The notes: generated from the sequence alone by a model not told the origin. A DNA stretch of 64,000 bases from an uncultured Campylobacter sp. (GCF_938030145.1 NZ_CALHGM010000045.1:18599-82598); one strand, 5' to 3'. Counted from the stretch's first letter, positions 17,253 to 26,779 are shown. Numbers and translations are program-made.

Positions 17253-17788
17253 ATCATCACCCATAAAATTATAAACGCCGCATCCTGCATAGCCCCATAA
17301 AACACCTCTTGCCTGCCCCACGCATCGCTCGCTTCAAATGCTCGAAATTTGATCGTCCATTTCGTGCGGTATCCTAGCTCACAAGCAAGCGGAAAACCCG
17401 CCGCAAGAGCTACGGCAAAAAGCGGCGCGCCGTAAATGCCCGCAAAGAGCAGCGGTACGAATACCGGTAGCCACCATAAAAGCCCGCGCAGAAACAAACA
17501 GACGCGGCAATAGCCTAGCCAATGCTCGCGCGGGTCTTTGATAATCTTGCGGGCAAGGCGCTCGATAAATTTCACCTCATGCTCGCTTGTGTAACTGCCG
17601 TGGGTTACGAGCGCGCCGACCCATACGCCCCAGCCTTTGCTTTCTCCGAGCAAATACCCGAGCCCGCAGATGATCGCAAGGTAGAAATTTCCCAAAAAGG
17701 CAAATATCAGCAGAGCCACTACCAGCGCATTGATTTTCGCAAAGTAGGCGTATCGCCCGCGTAGCCTATTGAGTACCCAAAACATCAT
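17249..17788 (-). CDS. Unknown late membrane protein
   Basis: This 179-residue protein has hydrophobic segments around residues 20-50 (INALVVALLIFAFLGNFYLAIICGLGYLLG), 95-135 (LFLRGLLWWLPVFVPLLFAGIYGAPLF) and the C-terminus (FIILWVMI). Between them is a charged loop with HGSYTSEHEVKFIERLARKI. I do not recognise it. It overlaps both neighbours by four bases in the lysis block, so a role in lysis or its timing is possible. Confidence 0.7.
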   Translation of the reverse strand: MMFWVLNRLRGRYAYFAKINALVVALLIFAFLGNFYLAIICGLGYLLGESKGWGVWVGALVTHGSYTSEHEVKFIERLARKIIKDPREHWLGYCRVCLFLRGLLWWLPVFVPLLFAGIYGAPLFAVALAAGFPLACELGYRTKWTIKFRAFEASDAWGRQEVFYGAMQDAAFIILWVMI

Positions 17789-18042
17789 CGCTCCTTTGGG
17801 CGGCTCTTCACGACATCAGCGAATTCATCGCTACCTAGATACCAGAAAGGCTTTGAGCCGTCAGGGTATTGAAATTTCGCAAAGTCGTCGGGGTGCGTCG
17901 CAAGGTGCGCGACCACTCGAAAGATATTCATCATATTGGAATGATCCCATTGGCCGCATTTGCGAGCCCTTAGAAAAATTACCAGCGGGCAGGCAAGAAT
18001 TCCAAGTATAAACGCAGGGAGAAATATCAAAAGGTAGCTCAT
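17785..18042 (-). CDS. Small unknown membrane protein
   Basis: An 85-residue protein with one strong N-terminal membrane helix (LLIFLPAFILGILACPLVIFL) and a hydrophilic remainder rich in His, Phe and Asp. Its start overlaps the stop of the tail-fibre accessory gene and its stop overlaps the next membrane protein gene, so it is translated in the late operon. Function unknown. Confidence 0.65.
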   Translation of the reverse strand: MSYLLIFLPAFILGILACPLVIFLRARKCGQWDHSNMMNIFRVVAHLATHPDDFAKFQYPDGSKPFWYLGSDEFADVVKSRPKER

Positions 18043-18590
18043 AGCGCCACCTCGATTGTGTCCGCAAACACTATGGCGTCTAGCTCTTTTTTGCTCTTTG
18101 CTTTTGAAATTTTGAGTTCATACTGCCATTTTAGAGTGTGGAGTTTTTGACCCCCGAGCTGAATCGCCTTTTTAATGCGCTTCAACTCCTCTTGGCCGCT
18201 TATCGCCTTCATCGAGTTATCATACATCCTAAACGCCCTTACTTCAAGACTATCAAAAGTATCTATCATGGCCTCGACGTTTAGGAGATAGAGATAGCCG
18301 CCGTTGATGACGCCGAAGTCTTTGAGATTGATCTTGCAGCTATCTCCCATATCGTGCGTCCATCTCGCAAGCTCAGCGGTCTTTGCTTCGCGAAGCTGCT
18401 CGATAGGCGGCTCCTCTATCTTCGTGCTGAAAGCTTTCGTCTCGGGGTTTATGTGAGTGGCTCCGTCACTGATAGCCTTAGCCCATTGCTCGTCGCTTAT
18501 TTCGACGTTTGGAGTCGGGATGTTTTTGTGTATCTCACTATCGTAGTATCCTAGAATTTTTGAATTTCCGTCATAGTTTACGTATTTCAT
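18039..18590 (-). CDS. Tail-fibre accessory/DUF4376-like protein
   Basis: The 183-residue product starts MKYVNYDGNSKILGYYDSEI, an N-terminal form common in proteins encoded just after phage tail fibres. The C-terminal half (RWTHDMGDSCKINLKDFGVINGGYLYLLN and following) resembles the DUF4376 type. The start at 18590 was chosen because a clear AGGAGAG ribosome site precedes it. It probably assists tail-fibre assembly or forms part of the fibre; this is inferred from position. Confidence 0.65.
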   Translation of the reverse strand: MKYVNYDGNSKILGYYDSEIHKNIPTPNVEISDEQWAKAISDGATHINPETKAFSTKIEEPPIEQLREAKTAELARWTHDMGDSCKINLKDFGVINGGYLYLLNVEAMIDTFDSLEVRAFRMYDNSMKAISGQEELKRIKKAIQLGGQKLHTLKWQYELKISKAKSKKELDAIVFADTIEVAL

Positions 18591-18598
18591 AATCTCTC

Positions 18599-19684
18599 CT
18601 AATTTCCTATTGCTATCCATGCTATATGACAAGAACTATCCGAATCGACGTTCTTGACCGTGCAGGTTGTTGTGCTCCACGCTTGCGTATATGGGCTTAG
18701 AATTCCATTTTCAGGCAATGGCAAATGCGGCGAGCATAAAACTACGAAACAAGCATGAGGAAATGCCATTGGAAATATCTGCGTTCTAGCTTCGCCTGTT
18801 GCTAACCTATGCGTCATACCAAACTGAATTATCAATCCGCCCGGCAATCTAGCATATCCTACTTGGTTTTTATTGTCCGGTGTTATGGCATCGCTATCCA
18901 TCCACGCGACATCGTTTTGGACGGAATTTAGGCATTGCAAAACTCTTGTTAGCGTAGCCCCACGCTCATATTTATCTTCCGCATTGCGAAAAATTAATTC
19001 GCTAGTTGCCCCCATCAAATTATCTTGAGTATTTGCGCCTAGCCCGACGTGTTCACATAGTGAGTATCGAGCTTTTATATCTCCTTCCTGCGTTCTTTTG
19101 ACTATCGTATCCGCAGTTTCGTTAATACTTGCAGCGGCTCCGCCTAATTTTGCGCTATCTGCGGCTTGCTCGGTTTTGCCGAGCTTGCCTGCGGTGGCGC
19201 TTATTGCGGTGGTTATACCCTGCGCGAGGGTCTCAAATTTCGCATTCGCCTCAATCTTTGAGTAACCATACTCCACGCTCGCTTTGGTCGCTAACTTCCG
19301 CTCAATCAAATTCGAGCTATAAGTTTGAATGGCGCTTTGAGCCTCGTCGTTAATAATTCCGCTTTTTAAGACGACCTCTATCTCTGCTTTCAACTTTCGC
19401 AGGCTTTCCAATAGGGTCTGCTGCTGCTCGAATTTTTGATTTATCGTGGCGGCTTTTTCTGAAATGTCTTTATGCGCGACGTCCACCTTGTCCTTAAGCT
19501 CTTGGACGAAATTTTTATCTTGCAAGACCTGATTTGCTTTTTCCAAGATGTCGTTATAGATAGTATTTAAGCGGCTGTTATCGATTTTGCCGATAGAGGC
19601 GATCGCTTTTTCTATTTCTGCGCTTAGGGTCTTTAGAATTTCAAGCTTTTCAGCACCCAGTTTAAGTTCATAAATCGATACCAT
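18599..19684 (-). CDS. Tail fibre protein
   Basis: The 361-residue protein has an N-terminal helical coiled-coil region (residues 10-150) and a middle Ala/Ser-rich linker with GGAAASINETADTIVKR. Its C-terminal domain carries LPGGLIIQFGM, MAFPHACFVVLCSP and the terminal AWIAIGN, the pattern of the gp53-like phage tail-fibre C-terminal domain. It would bind the host surface. The gene after it encodes the likely accessory protein. Confidence 0.8.
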   Translation of the reverse strand: MVSIYELKLGAEKLEILKTLSAEIEKAIASIGKIDNSRLNTIYNDILEKANQVLQDKNFVQELKDKVDVAHKDISEKAATINQKFEQQQTLLESLRKLKAEIEVVLKSGIINDEAQSAIQTYSSNLIERKLATKASVEYGYSKIEANAKFETLAQGITTAISATAGKLGKTEQAADSAKLGGAAASINETADTIVKRTQEGDIKARYSLCEHVGLGANTQDNLMGATSELIFRNAEDKYERGATLTRVLQCLNSVQNDVAWMDSDAITPDNKNQVGYARLPGGLIIQFGMTHRLATGEARTQIFPMAFPHACFVVLCSPHLPLPENGILSPYTQAWSTTTCTVKNVDSDSSCHIAWIAIGN

Positions 19685-19687
19685 TTT

Positions 19688-19828
19688 TTACCCCTCTAAT
19701 ATGCTTGCTGTAATGAGAGCATCAAGAATTTTCAGCCTCTCCGCCAAAATCCGCAGCAACTCTAAAATATCAATGTCCGATATTGCCTTGGCGTTTAAAA
19801 GCGCTGTATTAAAGCCCTCCTCAGTCAT
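19688..19828 (-). CDS. Very small unknown late protein
   Basis: A 46-residue protein starting MTEEGFNTALLNAKAISDID, mostly helical, ending SILEG. An AAAGGA site lies at normal distance from the ATG at 19828, and the start overlaps the previous gene by 8 bp; the stop is 3 bp before the tail fibre start. No family recognised. Confidence 0.55.
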   Translation of the reverse strand: MTEEGFNTALLNAKAISDIDILELLRILAERLKILDALITASILEG

Positions 19829-20204
19829 CGAATATCCTTTCTTTGCCGTCGTTTGCGATATAATCCGAAATAATTTCAAGCGCCAAATCCCTATAAAAAG
19901 CGTCTTGATTGATGATAAATGCTACGTAGTTGATTACCGCATACGTTAGGCTCTCATCGATCATAATATGCTCTTTTTCGTCATCAAAATTCGGTTTATC
20001 AGGGTATGTGATATAAAAGCCATTTGCGACGTTTCTATACACTCGTTTGCTCTCTACGCTACGCAATAATTCGCTAGGCGTGCATTTGTTGGCTACCCAC
20101 AGCATAGCCTCTAAAAACATTTCGGACAATATCTGATCGGGCGGCATTTTTTTGCCGCCCACGATCTTATGGGCTAGAAATTCTTTTGCGAATTTCGATG
20201 TCAT
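19821..20204 (-). CDS. Unknown protein following the capsid gene
   Basis: A 127-residue soluble protein. It contains LEAMLWVANKCTPSELLRSVESKRVYRNV in the middle and an acidic DD end. Its ATG overlaps the capsid gene stop by one base (TAATG). In this position phages usually encode a head-completion or head-to-tail protein, but the sequence gives no recognised signature. Confidence 0.65.
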   Translation of the reverse strand: MTSKFAKEFLAHKIVGGKKMPPDQILSEMFLEAMLWVANKCTPSELLRSVESKRVYRNVANGFYITYPDKPNFDDEKEHIMIDESLTYAVINYVAFIINQDAFYRDLALEIISDYIANDGKERIFDD

Positions 20205-21190
20205 TATTTGACCTTTAGTCCTACGCCGATTGCAAAAGCGTCCGCATTTCGCACCTCAAGCGTTGCCTCGGTGTAGTAGCGCTTTTGTTTTGCGGTCTTG
20301 CTAGTGGTTACGTTTTCGATCATAGTAGGGATCAAAAGTCCGTTTTTCATAAAGCTAAAATCGCCCGCAATTAGCACGTCGTCTAACCTGTTTTGCTCGG
20401 ATAGGTATCGGTGAAGTCTAAAATTTACCTTTCCGAAGTCGGTGTCAAGGCTTACGACGCTTGAATTGATGCTTTTTTCGTTACCGAATTGGCGGGTAGC
20501 GAAAGCGTTAATCGCTTTTTTGAGTTTTGCGCCAATGAAAACATCTCTAGGTGTCGCACCCGTATCCCAAATGCTTTGCAGAATTTGATTTAAATATTCC
20601 TCGGTTAAAACTGAAGGCGTGCCGGTCCAGTCTTTCTTACTATCGAAAGCAAGGACATTGCCGCGTCTGCCGTTAGCAAATGCCGCCTCCCCTTTGGAAA
20701 TATAGTAGAAAAGTCCCGCCATCTCGCCCGCGACCGCATCGGTTCGCGGAGTAGGAGCTTTAAATATGGATACTTTGGTGTCCGTATCGCGGCCTAGTCC
20801 GAATAGTGCGTATTCCATATCGCGCTTATGCTCTTTGGCGCGCTTAGCCGTTTCGCGCTCCATCTCTTTTCCGCCATAGGTGGCTACCTTCTGCATCGTA
20901 TAAGATACGCTTATGTTGGTAGTGAAAATTTGCGCGCTGTTGGTGGTTTTTTGAAGAGTCGATTTTCGATCATCGGCAAAATCGCTAATCTCAAGCTGTG
21001 CGTTCTTTTTGGGCGCCGCGATATTGTCGGTTAGCCAACTATGCTCGGTATTCGTAACGCTTGAGGTTCCGATGAGACTTAGGAGGGGGGTGTCGTCCGC
21101 TCCGATTAGGATTATGCTATCGTAGACGGAGGGCTTCAACCCTTCTCTTTTTGTTGCCGGGGCTTGAAAGCCCGTAGATGTGATTGCCAT
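20204..21190 (-). CDS. Major capsid protein, SU10-like (DUF5309)
   Basis: The 328-residue protein begins MAITSTGFQAPATKREGLKP and continues with SIILIGADDTPLLSLIGTSS. This matches the N-terminal pattern of the DUF5309 / SU10-like major capsid family, which builds the icosahedral shell. The C-terminal VRNADAFAIGVGLKVK end is also typical of HK97-fold capsids. The ATG at 21190 was chosen over an upstream one because AAGGAGAACGT lies directly before it. About 200 bp of noncoding DNA precede the gene, unusual in this compact operon, and contain a duplicated palindrome and alternative hairpins, suggesting separate control of capsid expression. Confidence 0.85.
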   Translation of the reverse strand: MAITSTGFQAPATKREGLKPSVYDSIILIGADDTPLLSLIGTSSVTNTEHSWLTDNIAAPKKNAQLEISDFADDRKSTLQKTTNSAQIFTTNISVSYTMQKVATYGGKEMERETAKRAKEHKRDMEYALFGLGRDTDTKVSIFKAPTPRTDAVAGEMAGLFYYISKGEAAFANGRRGNVLAFDSKKDWTGTPSVLTEEYLNQILQSIWDTGATPRDVFIGAKLKKAINAFATRQFGNEKSINSSVVSLDTDFGKVNFRLHRYLSEQNRLDDVLIAGDFSFMKNGLLIPTMIENVTTSKTAKQKRYYTEATLEVRNADAFAIGVGLKVK

Positions 21191-21233
21191 AACGTTCTCC
21201 TTTTGAAAGTTAAGGCAATTTTGGCTTTTTGAG

Positions 21234-21261
21234 CGTCCATAATCTACAGCATTTATGGACT
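21234..21261. repeat. 28-bp palindromic repeat, copy 1, upstream of capsid gene
   Basis: A 28-bp element with perfect 8-bp arms GTCCATAA and TTATGGAC around a 10-base centre. It lies 44 bp upstream of the capsid ATG in the leader and is 27/28 identical to the copy at 29822-29849. In transcript orientation it can form a hairpin. Confidence 0.8.
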
Positions 21262-21355
21262 GAAACGGCAAGATTGAAAGATTTTTAATAAATTTGAGGG
21301 ATTTGTATAAATTTAAGTATAATTCGGCATTTGCCCAGCAAGATCCGCTCAAGCT

Positions 21356-21387
21356 AGGCTATTGGTGCGGGGGTATAGCCTCGCACC
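21356..21387. promoter_or_regulatory. Two mutually exclusive hairpins after the giant virion gene
   Basis: AGGCTAT (21356-21362) can pair with ATAGCCT (21375-21381), and GGTGCG (21364-21369) can pair with CGCACC (21382-21387). The arms interlock without linker bases, so only one stem can form at a time. The element begins 5 bp past the giant gene's stop codon and precedes the capsid gene, a place where transcription read-through could be adjusted. Confidence 0.45.
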
Positions 21388-21391
21388 TGAA

Positions 21392-24300
21392 TTATTTTCT
21401 CGCTTCTCTTAGCTCTTTTAGTCTATTCGTTATTGCTACATATAGCTTGGCTCTATTGTTGGGCGTGATGACTTCGGTATGCTCTATGTCGCGCATTATC
21501 TTGTTTAGCTTTTCGACATTTGCAGAACTTAAAATTTTAGTCTCCCATTCGCTTTTGGTTTCAGCTTCTTTTATAGCTTCTTTTTGCAGATAGGATAGCT
21601 CTTTTGCCCTGCTTAAATAAAGCTCGCCCTTGTCGTCTTTTTTAACGATATAATAGTCTCTAAGGTCGCTTTTCCAGCTTCCGTCATCCAGCCTTGCTTC
21701 AAACATATCACCCTCTTTGGCATTAAAAGTGTAAGAGGTTTCATAATATTTACGCTTACTATCCCACATGCGGGTGTTGCTGTCTATAAATTCCCTTACG
21801 GGCTTCCTATCGTTAAAACTTATTTTGGATAAATACGCATGTCCGTGTTTTCTGTGATCAAAGCTTTTAATTGTTTCGAGAGTAAATTTTTTCTCTGCGG
21901 GTTTATTGTCCGCTAATATCTGCGCTTCTTTAGCCAGCTTATCTGCGGACTTATCGCCCACTGCCTCATCCTCAAGCCTCTGTCTAATCCCCGCCTTTTG
22001 ATTTTCTATTATGGCTAGGCGTTCTTTATCGTCTTTAGCATTTATTATCGCCTTTCTTAGCTCGGCAGGGGATAGCTCCTTTACTTTTTGGGAGTTTTGG
22101 GGTATAATAGGATCATTAGCGACCGACCCCGCATTATCTGCGGTAGCCATTGTCCGACTAGTATCGGAGTGTCGGCTGAGGCGCGCCGACCGGTCGCTAC
22201 TTTCCAATTGAGTGTTTCCTAAAATTTTATTTTGTCTCTTGTTTAGCTGATTTAACCTTTTTTCTTTATCATTGGTCGTAGCGTGGATTATTTGCCCGTC
22301 TGTTTTACGAATGCCTACCTCGCCCGTCTTTGTCTCGCTTAAATCTTTAAGTATCAGGGCGTTTTCCGAATTATTGTTCTTAAAAAAGCGCGTAGGATTG
22401 TTTTTGATCTCCTTGATTACCCTAAAAACATCTGCCTCGCTCTTAAACATCTCGGGGTGTTTTACCGCGAGGCTTTTTAAATTTGCAGCCCATTTGTCGG
22501 TCAGAATTCCGCTTAAATCATTGATCCACTGCTCGGGCTTAAATGTCTGCTGCGCGTATTGATAAGGCTTGCCGCCATCCTTGACCGCAAAACCCTCGCC
22601 CTGCTTGACAAGCTCTCCCTTGGCGACTTTGCCCGCCTTTTGATCTAGCTCCTCTTTGATCTGTTGCTTTGCTCGCTCTACCAAATTCACCTTTTCTTGC
22701 GTGGTTAAGCTTGAATCTGTCAACGCCTTTTTTAATTCCTCGGGGCTAAATTTAGCCCTTACGGCGTCATCATTTTGGGTTTTTATAATTTGCCTAATCT
22801 CGGGGACTACCTCTTTTACAAATTTACTTAGTCCCTCTTTGGTCGCGCTATCTAAACCCTCCGTCGGTATCGCTTCGATATTTTTTATCGCGCCCTCTAA
22901 ATCGCCCGCATTTTTAAGGGCGTTTGCGATATGGTTTTTAAGCGCTTGATTATTGCCATACCACGGGATTTTGGATTTCAATTTGTTTACTACGCGATTT
23001 CTAAGCATTACTTGAAACGCAGCAGCAATAGTTTTGCCGATACCTTGCTGTAGTTCGGCGGTTTTTGGCGCCATTTCAGACAGCTGTTTTAAAATTTCAC
23101 CCGAATTTTTTAACAGCGGTGCGCTTTGCTTCAGCTCCTCTACCGCTCCCGCCACGCGCTGCGATTTAAAAGGGATTTTGTCTATCTGCTCGAAAGCTTT
23201 TTCAAAATCGGTTATGCCGTTTTTTGTGTTTCGCTCGACGATATTTTTTAAAAGACTTCCCTCTATGTTTGCGCGTTCGGCGGGATTTAATACGCTTAAA
23301 ATCTCGTCTAAATTTTTACCCGTCTGATTGTCTGCACTTTTGATAAGTGCGCTCGTTAGGTCGTTCGTATCTTTCATAGCCCCCGTTAAGCGCTTGTAAA
23401 GATCGCTTTCTTGCACTTCCTTAAAAGCCCTGTAGTCATTTCGCGCCGTCTCCATAAGCGCTTTTGCTCGCTCGCCTACGCGTGGATTTATACGCGAAAA
23501 CTGATCGAGCGCGCCGTTTACGGCATCATCAATGATCGCTCGCGCGTCGCCGAGCTCAAGGATGCGCTCTCTGCTAAGGGCATCATTTGCCCCCTTCATA
23601 GCCGACATTTCTTTGTTGATAAACGACCTCGCGTCCTGCAGCCCGTCAAGTCCTCCGCGCTCGATAGCTTTCATTATGTGCTTTGTGGTGCGCGAGTTCC
23701 CGAGCGTGTCTTGTAGCGCCGCAGAGACATTTTTAGATAAGGCGCGCGTATCAAGTCCCGCGGTGCTAAATTCATTATCCAGCGTCTTTATGACATTGCT
23801 AAAATCCCCTTTTGTGCGCGCCGCATACTCTTTGAGAGTTTGAACCGCATTAGGCGCATCCTTAAAGGCCTCGCCGATATTTTTCGCGAAACTGGAGTTT
23901 AACCCCTGCATAACCTTTTGCGTTTTGGCGAATGCGTTTGCATCGCTCGCTACGCTGTCGAGGACGAGCTTTGCTCCCTTGTCGTTGCTTAGCGCGCTTG
24001 CGAGCAGATCGGCTTCTCTTTGGCTTAAATTTTCGCCTTGAATAACGCGCTTGATCGTCTGTTCGGCGGGTTTTATGATTTTTTCGTTTGCAAAACCTAT
24101 CCCTTTATCTATGCTTTCGCTACCGGTTTTAGGGATTTGGAAGGACCTATCTGCGTTAGAAAATTGGCTAAATCCCTCCTCTCCTAGCGCATTTTTCGTA
24201 GCGGCTAAATCTTTAAGAGCCTGTGCTTCGCCGCCCATAGATTTAATATACTGTGCCTCGGCTCCCTCGATATTGTCGGTCGTCGCGCGGCGAGCCAAAT

Positions 24301-25354
24301 TTGCCAAAATGCTGTTGTCGGCTAGGCTTGCCGCCTTTTTTACTACTGGGCTTATTATTTTTTCGCCCGCCTGTTTGATCGCGGGAGCTGCCGCTTTTAC
24401 GAGTTTACCCACTCCTATGGCGGCAGCGCCGCCCAATGCGTCCTCGCCCGCAGCCTGAAGCGCCCTTGAGGCATAATCCCCCGCACTATACTCTCTGCCG
24501 ACCGCTTCGCCTTTTTGGCGCAGATCATTCATCGAGCCTATCGCGCTACCTCCTGCGCTCATAGCTAGCATAGGCACAAGACTAGCCCCGCCGGTAAACG
24601 GAGCGAGCCCTGCACCGACGACGCCTCCTGCTATCTCGGTCTTGCGCGCGGCTAGGTCGTCCCAGAGGCTAGGCGTAACCTCTTTTTGAATAATTTGCCC
24701 GTTCGCGCCTCGGGTTCCGAAGTAAATTTTGCCGTCGCTAGTCTGCACTGCGCCAAGCTCATATCCTGCATTTTTTGCGATATAATCTAAATCTTTTTGT
24801 AGCTCCGCGGCATCTTTTTCATCTCCTGCTATGGTTTGAAAAAGAGACCTGCTAGATGCTTTTGCTACCTTGTCTCGCAAAATTTCATCTTTGCTTTTTG
24901 CCGGTTCGCCGCTTCCAAAAAACGAATTAGCAAGAATAGTCTTTACCTCCATTCCTAACCCGTCAAGCGCCCCGCCTAAAAATTTACTCTTCTTATCGTT
25001 GGCTCGTGCTTCCTCACTGCGCCCAGGTGTAGGCGCAGCAGGAATAGGGCGCCCGTCAAGCCCTAATTTTGGTGCGGAATTTACGACTTCTCCCGTCTGC
25101 TCGTCTCTTATCGGCACGGGGCGATAACCTTGTGCCGCCCAATCGGTATTTTCGCTCTGTTGCGGCGCGGGGCGCAAAACTACGTTTTGTTGTGACGCGG
25201 CTTGGGTTTCTTGTTGCGGGGTTAAGCTTGCCTGCTGCGCGCCCTGCTGCTTATAATATTCAGTTTTGGCGTAGTTTGTGATTTGCTCGGGTGAATATCC
25301 CCGCTGCATCAACGCGCTGATTTTTTCATCTCCTAAAAAACTTCTTGCATTCAT
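21392..25354 (-). CDS. Giant virion/ejection-type polyvalent protein with nuclease-like C-terminal part
   Basis: At 1320 residues this is the largest gene in the window. The N-terminus (about 1-110) is Gln/Ala-rich; a Gly/Ala-rich hydrophobic stretch around residues 245-270 (GVVGAGLAPFTGGASLVPMLAMSAGGSAIG) could insert in membranes; residues 330-930 are mainly helical. The segment at about 930-1045, with WINDLSGILTDKWAANL and FFKNNNSENALILKDL followed by GQIIHATT, resembles the DUF3519 / barnase-ColicinE5 endoribonuclease-like domains of Helicobacter and Campylobacter prophages. A further globular domain lies at about 1155-1260. Position between scaffold/portal and capsid genes fits an internal virion protein delivered into the cell. 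Confidence 0.75.
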   Translation of the reverse strand: MNARSFLGDEKISALMQRGYSPEQITNYAKTEYYKQQGAQQASLTPQQETQAASQQNVVLRPAPQQSENTDWAAQGYRPVPIRDEQTGEVVNSAPKLGLDGRPIPAAPTPGRSEEARANDKKSKFLGGALDGLGMEVKTILANSFFGSGEPAKSKDEILRDKVAKASSRSLFQTIAGDEKDAAELQKDLDYIAKNAGYELGAVQTSDGKIYFGTRGANGQIIQKEVTPSLWDDLAARKTEIAGGVVGAGLAPFTGGASLVPMLAMSAGGSAIGSMNDLRQKGEAVGREYSAGDYASRALQAAGEDALGGAAAIGVGKLVKAAAPAIKQAGEKIISPVVKKAASLADNSILANLARRATTDNIEGAEAQYIKSMGGEAQALKDLAATKNALGEEGFSQFSNADRSFQIPKTGSESIDKGIGFANEKIIKPAEQTIKRVIQGENLSQREADLLASALSNDKGAKLVLDSVASDANAFAKTQKVMQGLNSSFAKNIGEAFKDAPNAVQTLKEYAARTKGDFSNVIKTLDNEFSTAGLDTRALSKNVSAALQDTLGNSRTTKHIMKAIERGGLDGLQDARSFINKEMSAMKGANDALSRERILELGDARAIIDDAVNGALDQFSRINPRVGERAKALMETARNDYRAFKEVQESDLYKRLTGAMKDTNDLTSALIKSADNQTGKNLDEILSVLNPAERANIEGSLLKNIVERNTKNGITDFEKAFEQIDKIPFKSQRVAGAVEELKQSAPLLKNSGEILKQLSEMAPKTAELQQGIGKTIAAAFQVMLRNRVVNKLKSKIPWYGNNQALKNHIANALKNAGDLEGAIKNIEAIPTEGLDSATKEGLSKFVKEVVPEIRQIIKTQNDDAVRAKFSPEELKKALTDSSLTTQEKVNLVERAKQQIKEELDQKAGKVAKGELVKQGEGFAVKDGGKPYQYAQQTFKPEQWINDLSGILTDKWAANLKSLAVKHPEMFKSEADVFRVIKEIKNNPTRFFKNNNSENALILKDLSETKTGEVGIRKTDGQIIHATTNDKEKRLNQLNKRQNKILGNTQLESSDRSARLSRHSDTSRTMATADNAGSVANDPIIPQNSQKVKELSPAELRKAIINAKDDKERLAIIENQKAGIRQRLEDEAVGDKSADKLAKEAQILADNKPAEKKFTLETIKSFDHRKHGHAYLSKISFNDRKPVREFIDSNTRMWDSKRKYYETSYTFNAKEGDMFEARLDDGSWKSDLRDYYIVKKDDKGELYLSRAKELSYLQKEAIKEAETKSEWETKILSSANVEKLNKIMRDIEHTEVITPNNRAKLYVAITNRLKELREARK

Positions 25355-26752
25355 CTAAAACTCCTCGTTAAAAATGCCTATTTCGTCCAACCTCTGACGC
25401 AGATCGTCGCTTGGGTATCCTCGCTGTGGGGCGGAATTTATCGGCGCAGCGCTTACAGGTATACCCATTTTTTGCATAAATAGCTGCGTCGCCTCCCCGC
25501 TGCTCGCTTTTGCGCCCCTCTTTTGCCCCGCCAGCAGCTCTCTTATGTCCTCGATTAATTTCATTTTCGCGTCAAGCTGTCTTTGATAGTCATCGGCTCC
25601 CGCGTAACCTTGAGCTCTTAGGTTATCTATTACATTTTGGACTTCCATCAGGTCTTGTATGTATGAATTTATCGCGGTTTCTTGCGCGGTTTTAGACCCC
25701 GTGAGCCCCGGGTCGAGATTATCTCTAAAGGTCGTGTAATTAAAATTTCCGTTTCCTTTCTGTAGATTTTGTCTAGCTCTAGCCCAGCGATCGGCAGACG
25801 CATTAAAGGCCGCCGCATCGGTGCTGATATTCGCGCCGAGAGCATTTACGGCTCTATCGAATATGCCGCTTTGCGTTTCAATGCCTTTACCCGTAAGACT
25901 GCTTAAATTTGAGGTGGTGTTGATGAAATTCTCGCCCGCATTAAGGGCGCTCATTCCCTCTAAAAATTTCTTTTGATTTAGTGCGATTGCGTTTTTCTGC
26001 CCCGCCGATGCTTCGGTTTGCTTTACCAGCTGCGGGTTCGTCTTTGCCGCGGCGTAGGCGTTGATATATTCGCGCTGCGCCTGCGGATCGGTCATCCCTT
26101 GCGGAATTTGTCCTCCTAGCTGCGAAAATATAATATCCGCTTCGGCGTCGATCTGCTTTTGCTTGCGTTGCTCCTCTTGCTGCTTCAAAATAGGCTCTTG
26201 CGCCTTGTAAATTCCTCCTTGCGCTTCGGTTTGTAATCTATACCGCCTACCTAGATTGATCTTCTCCGCGTCGCTCAAGCCCGCAGGCAACTCCCCGAAT
26301 TGCCCGCCTTGTTGCCCCGCGTTATACCACGCCATATCGATGCCCGCCTGTTTTTCCTGCTCATCTCTCGCTTTATCCTGCGCCTGCCCTATTTGAAAGG
26401 CAAGGGCTTTATTCGCTCGCGCGTTGTCGGCGTATAGATTGCCGATTTGAGCCCTGCGTAGCGCGTCGGTGCTGTAGAAGTTTTTTAAGCTCAAATCCTG
26501 ATCGAATGCGTTTTTCTTTGAGGTTTCGGCTTCGATTGTTTGATTGTGCCGCGCGGTTTCTTGATTTTTCTGCCCGTATAGGTATTCTTTCATCAAATTT
26601 GCGCGGTTCGTCTCGTCAAGTTGCGCCTGATTTTGATTTTTCGCCACATTGTCCTTATAAATTTCATAGAGCGATCTACCGACCGCTCCGACTGCATCTA
26701 TCATCCTCGTATCGTAGTTGAAATCTACCTTGTGCGGGTTAAAAAAAGCCAT
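25355..26752 (-). CDS. Putative internal virion (ejection) protein
   Basis: The 465-residue protein is rich in Gln, Ala and Lys with a long helical region (residues 40-260). It has no signal peptide or recognised catalytic motif. It ends QRLDEIGIFNEEF, and its stop codon is followed directly by the start of the giant virion gene (TAGATG). Helical, Gln-rich proteins of this size between scaffold and capsid genes are typical of podovirus ejection proteins, which is the basis for the call. Confidence 0.6.
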   Translation of the reverse strand: MAFFNPHKVDFNYDTRMIDAVGAVGRSLYEIYKDNVAKNQNQAQLDETNRANLMKEYLYGQKNQETARHNQTIEAETSKKNAFDQDLSLKNFYSTDALRRAQIGNLYADNARANKALAFQIGQAQDKARDEQEKQAGIDMAWYNAGQQGGQFGELPAGLSDAEKINLGRRYRLQTEAQGGIYKAQEPILKQQEEQRKQKQIDAEADIIFSQLGGQIPQGMTDPQAQREYINAYAAAKTNPQLVKQTEASAGQKNAIALNQKKFLEGMSALNAGENFINTTSNLSSLTGKGIETQSGIFDRAVNALGANISTDAAAFNASADRWARARQNLQKGNGNFNYTTFRDNLDPGLTGSKTAQETAINSYIQDLMEVQNVIDNLRAQGYAGADDYQRQLDAKMKLIEDIRELLAGQKRGAKASSGEATQLFMQKMGIPVSAAPINSAPQRGYPSDDLRQRLDEIGIFNEEF

Positions 26753-26779
26753 TTTCTACCTCGCGAAAGTGGACGCATT

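Noticed and set aside
21191..21352. N-terminal extension of the capsid protein by 54 residues
   Set aside because: It would translate the palindrome leader, has no ribosome site and does not fit the family's N-terminus; the ATG at 21190 has AAGGAG before it.
21356..21387. H-type pseudoknot
   Set aside because: The interlocked stems leave no linker bases to cross the other helix, so competing hairpins are the better description.
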